A stretch of DNA of 41,194 nucleotides from an uncultured bacterium (GTDB lineage Bacteria > Planctomycetota > J058): contig CALDQK010000390.1 of assembly GCA_937911525.1 (NCBI GenBank), forward strand, positions 1 to 41,194. Direction: 5' to 3'. The notes under the pieces were generated by a model. That model was not told the DNA's origin, did no database searches, and worked only from the letters and a program-made list of their open reading frames with translations. Every line of letters starts with the position of its first letter. The first letter of the stretch is position 1. Made by a program: the position numbers and the translations under genes. Shown here one piece after another: positions 27,534 through 35,390 of this stretch.

Positions 27534-27980
27534 GGGTTCCAGAAGTCGTCCAGGCGAGAATCCCTGAATCTGAGTCGTCTGTAGGGATGATTCGGAGGAT
27601 CGAGAGAAGGGGCGTTGAGCCGAACAGCGAGGCACAATCACACGAGCCGTCCTCCCCAGACACGCGTCCGGGCCCGTAGGGTTCCAGAAGTCGACCGAGT
27701 CGGAATCGCCGATTCCAAGCCGCTCGTGAGGAGCGTTCGCGGAGTCGAGGAGGTGCGTTTGAGCCGAACGGCCGAGGCAGCCACACACGAAGGGTCCTTT
27801 CTGGACGCCACCAGAGTTCCAAGGCGCGCTTCAATCAGGCTCGAAGGGTTCCAGAATTCATCCAAGGGAGAATCGAGGATCCTGAGCCGTCTGTGCCGAG
27901 GATCGCGAAACCGAGGGGCGGAGCGTTGAGCCGAGTTTGGGCGAGGATCGACACGACGCGTCCTCCCTGGACACTTCCAG
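27534..27980. repeat. Three tandem imperfect ~135-167-bp non-coding repeats
   Basis: Units start at 27534, 27679 and 27846, each opening with GGGTTCCAGAA. Shared landmarks follow in the same order: GAATC about 20 bp in, (C/T)CGTCTGT or a variant, GAGCCGA near the middle, CACACGA or a variant, and a closing GTCC/GGAC inverted repeat (best in units 2 and 3). Overall similarity is roughly 60-70% by eye with small indels. No conserved reading frame was found on either strand. The array ends 30 bp before a transposase gene. Confidence 0.7.
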
Positions 27981-28013
27981 GTCTGCTCGCGGGCGCAACC
28001 GGGCTTTCCCTAA

Positions 28014-29075
28014 CTAAGCAGCCTCCCGGTGGTAGTGGCGCAGGAGCCCGCCGAGGCGGGATCGACAGAGAAGTCTGCCCTCCTGCTGGCCGACGGTCGG
28101 CCCAGGGTCGATCAGGGCGCTATCGAGGCCCTGGTGGTTCCTCTCTCGGTGGTAGTGCTCGACGTATTGAGCAACCGCGTGGCGGAGGTGCCCTTCGCCC
28201 AGGATCACCATGCGACCGAGGCACTCGTGCTTGATCGAGCGCACGAAGCGCTCGGCGTAGGCGTTGAGGTTCGGGCTTCGGCGAGGCAAGGTCACGACCT
28301 GGACTCCGCTGTGCCTAAGAAGTTCCTTGAAGGCTGCGGTGAAGAGCGGATCCCGGTCGAGGATCAGGTGGGTCTTGCCCTGGAGGAAGCCGTCGAAGTC
28401 GTTGAGCAGGTTGCGAGCGACCTGAAGGACCCACTGGCCGTCGGGGTCGGGCTGGATCCCTGCTATATGAACTCTCCGCGTTCTGAGCTCCATGACAAAG
28501 AACACGGAGTAGCGGACGATTCCCCGCAGGGTCAAGACCTCGACCTGGAAGAAGTCACCAGCGGCCAAGCCTTCCCAGTGAGCAGCCAGGAATTCTCGCC
28601 ATGAGGTGGAGCGGTTTCGCTCCGGGGCTGGGACGACGCCCTTGTCGTCCAGCACTCGCTTCACGGTGCTGCGGCTCGTGGAGTATCCGAGGTTGTGGAG
28701 GACGTCGCGGAGGCGGGTGTAGCCGAAGCCAGGGTTCTCGTGAGCGAGGCGGAGGAGGAGGGGCGCCAGCTGCTGGCGCCTCCGGGGGCGACCCAGGGGC
28801 TTGGAAGAGTGTTTCTCCGCAGCGAGGTTGCGATACCAGCGCAGGATCGTGTCCGGGGTCACCAACGAGGCGTAGCGAGCCAGGAGCGCCCTCCCAAGCG
28901 CCTTGCCAGCCTGAGCGAGCCGGTGACGCTGACGAGGCGTGTAGCGCAGCCTGCGGCCTCCGAGCTGCTCTCGGAGGGTCTCGTTCTCGGCCTGGAGGTA
29001 GGCGATCACCGTCTGCTGCTCCCGAGAGACCCAACCGACGGCCAAGAGGAGGAAGAATCGGACGACGTGAGGCAT
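28014..29075 (-). CDS. DDE transposase with integrase core (IS3/IS481-like)
   Basis: 353 residues from ATG 29075. The N-terminal region is a helix-turn-helix-type segment ([34 protein letters not shown]); the C-terminal half is an rve integrase core. Catalytic residues are visible: Asp in [15 protein letters not shown], Asp in [10 protein letters not shown], and Glu in [14 protein letters not shown]. The open frame is intact and full length for this group, which is widespread in planctomycetes and acidobacteria. It is a complete single-ORF transposase, but I could not define terminal inverted repeats or a target duplication, so element limits are unknown. It lies between the tandem repeat array and the ATPase operon. 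Confidence 0.9.
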   Translation of the reverse strand: MPHVVRFFLLLAVGWVSREQQTVIAYLQAENETLREQLGGRRLRYTPRQRHRLAQAGKALGRALLARYASLVTPDTILRWYRNLAAEKHSSKPLGRPRRRQQLAPLLLRLAHENPGFGYTRLRDVLHNLGYSTSRSTVKRVLDDKGVVPAPERNRSTSWREFLAAHWEGLAAGDFFQVEVLTLRGIVRYSVFFVMELRTRRVHIAGIQPDPDGQWVLQVARNLLNDFDGFLQGKTHLILDRDPLFTAAFKELLRHSGVQVVTLPRRSPNLNAYAERFVRSIKHECLGRMVILGEGHLRHAVAQYVEHYHRERNHQGLDSALIDPGPTVGQQEGRLLCRSRLGGLLRHYHREAA

Positions 29076-29775
29076 GTCCTCGGGGTAGCAGGCGGAGACG
29101 CCTCGTGCCTAACCAAGAGGATTCAACCGCACCAACGAGCAAGAGCACACGGCGGACCACGGCCCTCCGCGGCGCTATGGGCATTGCACCGCGTTTAGAT
29201 GGTCGGGTGTTGGGAGGGCAGGAGTTAGGAGGGCAAGAATTCGGCGAGCTGATCGCGAATCATGTCTTCTCGCTGCCGCGAAGCGGCTTAGTTCAAGGCG
29301 AGCTGTCGGCTGCGCCGACAGCTACGCAGGGGTCGCGCGCGTGGATCCGCAGGATCCGCGCAAGCGGCGTTTTGGTTTCGACAGTTTGGCGAGCTGTCGG
29401 CTGCGCCGACAGCTACGCAGGGCCTTCCCGCCCGAGGCCCGGTTTTCTTGGCGATCTCGGCGCTTTGGCGCCACAAGTCTAGACTCGACGGCGAATCGGG
29501 CCTCAAAGCCATACTGCCTGGGGCCCTGAGCATACCGCCCCCGTCCCGGTGGTAAGGACTTACGGCAGGGACCGTACCGCCTTGGCGCCACGCCATACTG
29601 GGGTCGAATTGGGCGTCCTGGGTACCCAGAACTGGGCGCTCAGAACGGAATCCGAGAAGGGTTCCCTCGAATCGCTTCACCCTCTTCGTGTAGTCGCCGA
29701 GGGCGCGGCTGTCAATGTTCGCTCGCTTGGGTGAGCGCGATGGCCCGCTCGCGCTGCGGGTGCCATGATCCCTCC
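29076..29775. other. 700-bp non-coding stretch between the transposase and the ATPase operon
   Basis: No frame is convincing. It contains a duplicated perfect hairpin (separate entry), an interrupted GGATCCGC repeat at 29343-29358, and TAAGGACTTA at 29553-29562, a 10-mer that recurs at 33737-33746. It should contain the right end of the insertion sequence and the promoter of the downstream operon; no -35/-10 pair could be assigned. Confidence 0.45.
29297..29422. repeat. Direct pair of identical hairpin elements
   Basis: The 35-bp block 29297-29331 is repeated at 29388-29422. Each copy contains the perfect 10-bp-stem, 3-nt-loop hairpin AGCTGTCGGC/GCCGACAGCT (29301-29323 and 29392-29414), flanked by GGCG and ACGCAGG. 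Paired hairpins of this kind resemble REP doublets. Confidence 0.65.
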
Positions 29776-31653
29776 ATGAGCTTCCAGCGGATCCGTTCAA
29801 TAGAGATCGACGAGGGGTTCCTTGGCGGCTTCCAGCAGGAGCTGTCGGGCCACCTGAACTGCGTGATCGGCTCGCGCGGCTCGGGCAAGACCACCCTGCT
29901 CGAGTTCCTCCGCTACGCGCTGCAGGTGCCGGTCGAGGACTCGCGCAGCCTCGAGGGCCTGGTGAAGAAGAACCTCAAAGCGGGCAGGATCCGCGTCGAG
30001 GTCGAGACCCCCCTGGGGGTCTTTGTCGTTGAGCGCCAGGCCAAGTCCGCCCCCAAGGTCTTCGACGCCCAAGGCGCCCTGATCCACTCGCCCCCCGAGG
30101 GGCTGCTCAAGACCGGCGCATACGTCTACAGCCAGTCCGAGATCGAGGCCATGGCGAGCAAGCCCATGGATCGCCTGGCCCTGATCGACCGCTTCGCCCA
30201 CGACGACCTCGAGACCGTCAAGGCGACCTTGGAGCGCCTCGACAGCCAGCTCCAAGTCTCAGCAGCGCAGCTCCAGAGCCTGCATGGAGAGGTGGGGGAC
30301 GTGGAGGCGCTCCAGCACGACCTGGAGTCCGCCCGGATCAAGCGAAAGTCCTTCGAAGGAGGCCAGGTCGACACCAATGCGCAGCTTCAAGCCGCCACCG
30401 CTGCCGCTTCCGCCCGAGCTGAGGAGGAGCGCGTCGTCAAGAGCCTGGCGAAGGGGGCCAAGGCCACGGAGCTAGCCCTAGACGAGTCGCGAAGCCGAGC
30501 CCTTGAGGGTCTTCAGCCCCGCCCTGTGGGCGCGGCGTCTCCGAATCAGGACGTCTTGAAGCGGATCCAGGCTGCGCAAGAGCGTCTTCGACAAGCAATC
30601 GAGCGCCATATGGACGCCGCCCAGACAGAGGTGCGGGAGTTCCTCGAGGAGTGCCGCTCGGTTCGGCATGCGCTCTACGAGCGGCATCATGAGCAAGGCG
30701 CGGCCTTTTCGGAGTTGCTGAGGCAGCAGGAGGTCGCCAAGGCAGCCGCAGCGGCGATTCTGGAGGCCGACGCTGCCGTCGCGTCGCTTGAGGAGAAGGT
30801 TCGGGATCAGGAGGCACGCCTCGCTCAGCTCTCGCGACAGCGCCACGCGCGCCAAAGCCAGATCGCCCGACTCTCAGAGGCACGGGATCGCCGTCGCGCA
30901 ACACGCCGCAGGGTCGTTGAGTTCCTCAACGAGAACCTCGTGGGCGCTGGAATTCGTATCGAATTCCAAGGTCAGGGCGACACTCAAGCCTTTGAGCAGG
31001 CGCTCTCCAACTTCTATCGAGGGACAGGGGAGACGGGCCAGAAGCGCGTGATTGCGGGCGTCGTCGAGCACCTAAGCCCTAGCGAGTTCGCGCGCCTCGT
31101 CGCGGAGAATGCAGCGGAAGAGCTCGCGACACTGACCCACGTGGAGCGGGCGCATGCCGAGTGGCTGATTCGTCACCTTCGTGGCAAGCCGGAGCACTAC
31201 CAGATCGAGGTGCTCGACCTCCCTGACGTCCCCTCGATCCTGTTCAAGGACGGAGAGGAGTGGAAGTCTTCCCACGAACTCAGCACCGGGCAGAAGTTCT
31301 CGGCGATCCTCCCGATTCTCCTCCTGCAGAGTGACAAGCCTCTGATCTGTGACGAGCCTGAGAGCCACCTGGATCAAGACACCCTCATGGAGAAGATCGT
31401 TGACCCAATCAAGAAGCTCGCAGGCAAACGACAACTGATCTTCGCGACGCACAACGCGAACATTGTCGTCTTGGGAGACGCGGGGCAGACCCACGTCGTC
31501 GTCCTGGAGTCCACAGGGACCGCGGCCCGCGTGGTTCGCGCGGGGACCGTTGACGACGCCAAGGTCGAGATCGGAGCCCTACTGGAGGGCGGACCCGAGG
31601 CCTTCCGCGAGCGCGCACGCCGCTACGGAGGGAAGTATGAGTCCCGATCTTGA
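29776..31653 (+). CDS. SMC/ABC-type ATPase (TrlF-like, no PHP domain)
   Basis: 625 residues from ATG 29776. Walker A is GSRGSGKTT near residues 32-40. A long coiled coil rich in Ala/Gln/Glu/Arg follows (about residues 150-390). The C-terminal head holds the ABC-type signature LSTGQKFSAILPILLL (about 500), Walker B PLICDEPESHLD (about 520) and RQLIFATHNANIVVLGDA. The signature, the THNANI box and the ending LEGGPEAFRERARRYG closely match the ATPase of TrlF-type proteins, which elsewhere carry a PHP nuclease domain that is absent here. Such ATPases dimerise around ATP and often sense DNA or RNA ends. The last 17 nt overlap the histidine kinase gene, so it heads a coupled operon. Its role as sensor for that two-component pair is inference. 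Confidence 0.85.
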   Translation: MSFQRIRSIEIDEGFLGGFQQELSGHLNCVIGSRGSGKTTLLEFLRYALQVPVEDSRSLEGLVKKNLKAGRIRVEVETPLGVFVVERQAKSAPKVFDAQGALIHSPPEGLLKTGAYVYSQSEIEAMASKPMDRLALIDRFAHDDLETVKATLERLDSQLQVSAAQLQSLHGEVGDVEALQHDLESARIKRKSFEGGQVDTNAQLQAATAAASARAEEERVVKSLAKGAKATELALDESRSRALEGLQPRPVGAASPNQDVLKRIQAAQERLRQAIERHMDAAQTEVREFLEECRSVRHALYERHHEQGAAFSELLRQQEVAKAAAAAILEADAAVASLEEKVRDQEARLAQLSRQRHARQSQIARLSEARDRRRATRRRVVEFLNENLVGAGIRIEFQGQGDTQAFEQALSNFYRGTGETGQKRVIAGVVEHLSPSEFARLVAENAAEELATLTHVERAHAEWLIRHLRGKPEHYQIEVLDLPDVPSILFKDGEEWKSSHELSTGQKFSAILPILLLQSDKPLICDEPESHLDQDTLMEKIVDPIKKLAGKRQLIFATHNANIVVLGDAGQTHVVVLESTGTAARVVRAGTVDDAKVEIGALLEGGPEAFRERARRYGGKYESRS

Positions 31654-32716
31654 GGCGCTCGCGAAGCGACTGGATCGGGGCAGTTGGACCGAGCGCGAGG
31701 AAGCGCTGCGCAAGGTTCGGCGCCTCGCCGAGAGCCTGCCGCCAACAGCCTTGGAGGAGCTGCTCGAACCGCGCTTGAGCGTCCTGGCTGCCGACTCCAA
31801 GTGGGAGGTCCGCCGAGGTTTGGCGCGCGTGCTGGGGCACTACCGCAGCGCGAGTGCGCGAAACGTGATCGAGCGGCTGTGGGGCGACGACAACGCTCAG
31901 GTCTCCAAGACGGCCCAAGAAACGCGGAAGCGCTGGACGGCCGACGATCGCGAACTCGAGCGAAGGAGGGCGCTGGAAGAGACGCTCCCTGAGCGTCTTC
32001 GCGAGCTGCGCGACCGAGACCCCGAAACGGCCCAGGCCGCAGAAGAGCTGGCGTTCCGGCAGTCAGCGCTTTCGATCGGCGCTCTGGCTCACGACCTCGC
32101 GACCACCACCTTCAACCTCGTCAACCTCAGACGTCGCGCCGAAAGCCTGCTCGCCGACACCGACCCCGGCGAGCGAGAGCCGTTCCTCTCTGGCCTGGAT
32201 CGGCAGATCGACCTCCTGAACGCGCTCGTGCAGGACTCGCGCTCCTACGCGGTGAGCGCCAACACCCCCTCGACTCAGACACCGCTCCGCCAGGCCGTAG
32301 AGAACGCGGTCGCGCGAAACCAGGCTCGACTGGAGGGAGTCACCGTGCGACTCAAGATCGGCGACGAGCTCGCCGCCTTCGTGCCTCGCGAGCCCTTCGA
32401 GCGAGCACTCGGGAATTTGCTCCGAAACGCGGGTGAGGCCTTCGAAGAGGGGCCGGGGAGCGTGATCGTTCGGGCATTCGAGGAGGACGAGTGGGTTGTG
32501 CTCGAAGTAGAGGACGACGGCATGGGTATGGAAGACCCGATTCGTTGCCTCCAGCCCTACGCCTCGACCAAGAAACGAGGAGGCGAGATTCACAGCGGCC
32601 TCGGGTTGCCAATCGTGCGCAGGATTGTGGAGACCGCTGGGGGAAGCCTGAGCATTCACTCAACGCTGGGAGCGGGCACGCGGGTTAGGCTGCAGCTCCC
32701 AAGGTGGAGCGCGTGA
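31637..32716 (+). CDS. Soluble histidine kinase with HEAT-like N-terminal domain
   Basis: 359 residues from ATG 31637, fixed by GGAGG 5 nt upstream. Residues ~1-105 look like HEAT repeats (WTEREEALRKVRRLAESLP, SKWEVRRGLARVLGHY, DDNAQVSKTAQETRKRW), a protein- or nucleic-acid-contact solenoid. No transmembrane helix and no PAS/HAMP domain are present. The transmitter follows: a dimerisation helix with ALSIGALAHDLATTTFNL (phosphoacceptor His about 152), N-box NLLRNAGEAF, G1 VEDDGMGM, and G2 SGLGLPIVRRIVE. All catalytic ATP-binding motifs are present, so it should autophosphorylate and pass phosphate to the regulator encoded next. With no sensor domain of its own, it probably receives its signal through the HEAT region from the upstream ATPase. 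Confidence 0.87.
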   Translation: MSPDLEALAKRLDRGSWTEREEALRKVRRLAESLPPTALEELLEPRLSVLAADSKWEVRRGLARVLGHYRSASARNVIERLWGDDNAQVSKTAQETRKRWTADDRELERRRALEETLPERLRELRDRDPETAQAAEELAFRQSALSIGALAHDLATTTFNLVNLRRRAESLLADTDPGEREPFLSGLDRQIDLLNALVQDSRSYAVSANTPSTQTPLRQAVENAVARNQARLEGVTVRLKIGDELAAFVPREPFERALGNLLRNAGEAFEEGPGSVIVRAFEEDEWVVLEVEDDGMGMEDPIRCLQPYASTKKRGGEIHSGLGLPIVRRIVETAGGSLSIHSTLGAGTRVRLQLPRWSA

Positions 32717-33564
32717 TCCTCGTTGTCGAAGACCAAGAATCCATGCGTGGGATCCTCGCCGACCTCTTCCGTGGCGAGGGCTACGAGGTCGAGGTCGCCT
32801 CGGCGCGCAAGAGTGCAGAGAGCCTCCTGGCGCAGGGGGGCTTTCGACTCGCGATTCTGGACTACGAGATCCCCCTCGAGGATCGCCCGACCTCCTTCGC
32901 CTCCACTGCACAGGGCAAGGCCGTCATGGAGGCGGCAGAACGAGCGAAGGTTCCCTTCGTCGTTCTCACCGGCGTCGCCTACGACTGGCAGCAGGCCTTC
33001 GCCGCCCGCGCGGCTCTCGACTACTTGGACAAGTCCGACGCTCGCACCTTCGATCGGCTCCTCGAGATCGCGGCTCAGGTCTTCGCCAACCGCAGCGGAG
33101 GGCTCCCGCTTGAAGTGGAGCGCTACCAGGACGGCAACGTCATGCGGCTCCACAAGGATCGGCTCGTGCGGGTCTGGGTGACAGGCCAGCAGAGGCGCTA
33201 TGAGGTGGTCGTCACAGAGGGAATCGAGCGCTCGCTCTACCACTTCGCGGAGGCGCAGGGCGAGGACATGCCCTGCACGTTCCCACACGTCCCCAATCCA
33301 GATTCGCGCCGCAGCGCAGCGCGTGACCTCCGGGCATGGCTTCGAGAACACTTCGAGCCTTCGACTCCGACCGATCCCAAGGCGCCAGTGATCTCGAACA
33401 ACAGGGGTGGCTACTACTGCGAGGTCACCGTTCTCAACGAGCCCGACCCCTTCGAGTACGAAGAGCGACGGCGAGGCATGCGCGAGGCGGGAACCGAGAT
33501 CAGTCCCGAGGCCAAAAGCGACGACGGGGAGTCAGACGGCTACCAGCGTCGCCGCCCACGTTAG
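32704..33564 (+). CDS. Response regulator with unusual C-terminal domain
   Basis: 286 residues from GTG 32704, overlapping the kinase stop. The receiver domain (about 1-125) has the acidic pair in LVVEDQES, phospho-Asp 53 in LAILDYEIP, Thr in FVVLTG and Lys in YLDKSD, so it can be phosphorylated. An insertion (EDRPTSFASTAQGK) after the phospho-Asp is unusual. The C-terminal 160 residues are not a standard output domain: SAARDLRAWLREHFEPS then VISNNRGGYYCEVTV resembles a winged-helix of the OmpR/Trans_reg_C type, and the end is acidic. A DNA-binding role is possible; TAAGGACTTA copies near the operon and near the next operon are candidate sites. Confidence 0.8.
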   Translation: MERVILVVEDQESMRGILADLFRGEGYEVEVASARKSAESLLAQGGFRLAILDYEIPLEDRPTSFASTAQGKAVMEAAERAKVPFVVLTGVAYDWQQAFAARAALDYLDKSDARTFDRLLEIAAQVFANRSGGLPLEVERYQDGNVMRLHKDRLVRVWVTGQQRRYEVVVTEGIERSLYHFAEAQGEDMPCTFPHVPNPDSRRSAARDLRAWLREHFEPSTPTDPKAPVISNNRGGYYCEVTVLNEPDPFEYEERRRGMREAGTEISPEAKSDDGESDGYQRRRPR

Positions 33565-33980
33565 CGTCGCCACCTCCGCCCGACTCCTCCCCCGCTCGGT
33601 CGGGGCGTGTGGCACACGCTCGCCCACGAATCTTGACGTAACTCCCCTGTTTTCGTTCCGCGGCCGAATCCGTGGGCGAGAAGGGCACTTCGTGTGCCCA
33701 CGCTCGCACACGCTTTGACGCCGGTCAGACGGCGGCTAAGGACTTAGAGAGACTCCGAGGAAATCTCGGAGCGAGATCCAGCCGAAACGGGCCGAATCCG
33801 TGGGCGGGCCCCGCCCACGCCCCCCACGCGCCCACACTTTCTCCGACTGGCAAAGACTTACAGCGACACGACCAGGGAGCGTGTGCCGATCGTGGGCCAC
33901 ACGATCTTGCAAACACTGTGTTCCCAGAGCGTTAGGGAGTTTTCGAGCAAAACCACGGCAGTCCTTAGAGGAGGTGCGAA
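33565..33980. promoter_or_regulatory. Repeat-rich regulatory region upstream of the phage operon
   Basis: About 415 non-coding bp. GGCCGAATCCGTGGGCG occurs twice (33662-33678, 33790-33806) and a related inverted copy lies at 33616-33631, giving a large imperfect inverted repeat (about 33605-33700). A 9-bp-stem hairpin with a 3-nt loop lies at 33799-33819. CTAAGGACT occurs at 33736-33744 and inverted at 33960-33968. Several GTGTG/CACAC elements alternate with these. The region fits an operator cluster or replication/packaging signal for the phage genes that follow; no definite promoter was found. Confidence 0.55.
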
Positions 33981-34157
33981 ATGCACATTACCCAAGGGCA
34001 CGAAACGCTCGAAGAACTGCTGACCCGAATCCACGACCCCGCTGCGGACACCTGCAGCACGCCGCCGCCGTGGGTGACCCAAGACCCGGAGTGGTCTGTC
34101 GCCCTCAGGCGCCTCTCTCCCTTGCTCGAGACGCAGAGCCAGGGGGTGGGGCAATGA
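33981..34157 (+). CDS. Small phage-cluster protein (58 aa), unknown
   Basis: 58 residues from ATG 33981, preceded by GAGGAGG 7 nt upstream, a strong ribosome-binding site that makes it a real first gene. It starts MHITQGHETLEELLTR and contains a Pro-rich turn (CSTPPPWV) before DPEWSVALRRLSPLLE. No signal peptide or membrane segment. Its stop overlaps the next start (ATGA). The family is not recognised; small first genes in phage head operons are often regulators or terminase cofactors. Confidence 0.65.
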   Translation: MHITQGHETLEELLTRIHDPAADTCSTPPPWVTQDPEWSVALRRLSPLLETQSQGVGQ

Positions 34158-34381
34158 CCCGCGCTGGCAAGCGCCTCAGCCAGATTGAGGCACTCAGAGA
34201 GGAGATCTGTCGGCTTCGCCTGCAGCTCGAGTCCGACACCTATCAGTTCGAGGCCCTCGCGGCCTGGGCCTTGGAGGCGGGCGCCGACCCCGACGACGTC
34301 GTCGGGGACCTGCACGAAGCCGCCGAGCGTGCGGTGTGGTCCATGTCGCTCGAGTTCGGGTTCGAGCGAGGTGCGGCATGA
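34154..34381 (+). CDS. Small phage-cluster protein (75 aa), unknown
   Basis: 75 residues from ATG 34154, coupled to both neighbours by ATGA overlaps. The N-terminal half is a charged helix (LSQIEALREEICRLRLQLE), probably a short coiled coil; the rest is acidic and Ala-rich. The helical, leucine-zipper-like start would suit an oligomeric accessory factor. No family is recognised. Confidence 0.65.
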   Translation: MTRAGKRLSQIEALREEICRLRLQLESDTYQFEALAAWALEAGADPDDVVGDLHEAAERAVWSMSLEFGFERGAA

Positions 34382-34968
34382 GGCGCACCGTGTTCTCGAT
34401 CCCTCCCGAGCAGCGGGAGCGGATTCGTCAGGGGATCTTGGAGCTGGAGCGCGAGGGCGAACGCGCCTCGGTCCGCTTGATTCGTGAACGCGTTGGTGGC
34501 TCCACCGACGTGATCGCGTTCTTGGTGCGGGCCGTTGCGGCAGGCTTCATTTCGCCCGAAGAGCCGTGGGACGGGCGGGTGGCTCCCCTCGACCTGAGGG
34601 AGGCGATCCGGGCAGCTACCACCCACGACGACCACGTTCGGATCCACCAAGAGGTGGCCGCCCGAGTGGCGTGCGGGGACATGAAGCCCCAGATCGCAAA
34701 GTCGATCCAGGACAGCATGACGGCGGCGCGGCTCAGCGCGAAGGCGGCCCTGGAAGCGAGCCCGCCGGTTCACGGCGAGGACTCGGTTCAACTCGTCGAC
34801 CGGGCGACCTTCTTGATCTCTCGCGTCGTGAACCGGATCGCCTCGCCCTCGATCCTCGAAGAGGTCCAGGCCTTCGTCTACGACGCCGGACGCCGCGACC
34901 TCGACGAGTTCCCGAACCCCACGATCGACGAGGTCAGCCACCTCCGAGGGGAGGGGCTGCCCTCGTGA
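34378..34968 (+). CDS. KfrA-like DNA-binding protein, small-terminase candidate
   Basis: 196 residues from ATG 34378. The first ~60 residues have a helix-turn-helix-like pattern reminiscent of KfrA N-terminal domains (ILELEREGERASVRLIRERV then GGSTDVIAFLVRA). A helical middle and a C-terminal segment (IDEVSHLRGEGLPS) follow. It is the only DNA-binding candidate immediately upstream of the HNH and large terminase genes, the position of a small terminase subunit in many phages. That function is inferred from position; sequence resemblance to known small terminases was not seen. Coupled on both sides by 4-nt overlaps. Confidence 0.6.
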   Translation: MRRTVFSIPPEQRERIRQGILELEREGERASVRLIRERVGGSTDVIAFLVRAVAAGFISPEEPWDGRVAPLDLREAIRAATTHDDHVRIHQEVAARVACGDMKPQIAKSIQDSMTAARLSAKAALEASPPVHGEDSVQLVDRATFLISRVVNRIASPSILEEVQAFVYDAGRRDLDEFPNPTIDEVSHLRGEGLPS

Positions 34969-35390
34969 ACTCCCCCACCACGTGGGGGCGGGGAGTGCGA
35001 GCGCGGCTCGCACTCCCCGAGGTTCCCCCAATGATCCGCTCGCTCCTCACGGAGCGTGACGGGACCGAGAGCTGCGCAGCCTGCTTGCGGATAGGCCTCA
35101 CGCCGCCTGCCAGCGAGCCGCTCGAGGTCGACCACAAGCAGCCGATCTCGCTGGGTGGCGACAACCACTGGACCAACCTCCAGATCCTCTGCCGCTACCA
35201 CAACCGCAGCCGAGGCAACCGGCCCGTCGACCCGCGTCGGCTTCCGACTTGGTTGGCGCAGTTGGCCCGAGAGCGACGACTCAAGGCACACGTCGCCTGG
35301 TGTGAAGCCTGTGGTCACGTCTGGAGCCCAGTCAGCAAGTGGCTCGCCTCTCAGGTTGAGGTGCTGCTAGCGAACGAGTCGGCGTCATGA
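34965..35390 (+). CDS. HNH endonuclease (phage packaging-associated)
   Basis: 141 residues from GTG 34965. The core is HNH: SCAACLRIG (first Cys pair), LEVDHKQPISLGG, NLQILCRYHNRSRGN. A second CEACGHVW Cys pair follows near residue 115, so two zinc-binding knuckles are possible. HNH proteins next to the large terminase are common in siphophages and assist cos-type packaging cleavage. An internal ATG at 35031 is an alternative start, but the GTG overlapping the previous stop keeps the operon's pattern. Confidence 0.85.
   Translation: MNSPTTWGRGVRARLALPEVPPMIRSLLTERDGTESCAACLRIGLTPPASEPLEVDHKQPISLGGDNHWTNLQILCRYHNRSRGNRPVDPRRLPTWLAQLARERRLKAHVAWCEACGHVWSPVSKWLASQVEVLLANESAS

Noticed and set aside
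27229-27834. Reverse open frame of 201 codons across the metalloprotease end and the repeats
   Set aside because: It is partly antisense to a real gene and crosses the non-coding repeats without conserved coding between units.
27534-27980. CRISPR array
   Set aside because: Units are about 150 bp, diverged, contiguous and without spacers or cas genes.
28014-29110. Terminal inverted repeats of the transposase element
   Set aside because: The flanks (ending CCCTAACTAAGCAG on the left, GCCTAACCAAGAGG on the right) share only CCTAAC in direct orientation; no convincing inverted pair or target duplication was seen.
29288-29800. Reverse open frame of 170 codons upstream of the ATPase gene
   Set aside because: Its apparent sequence repeats come from the duplicated hairpins, and it has no domain or ribosome-binding site.
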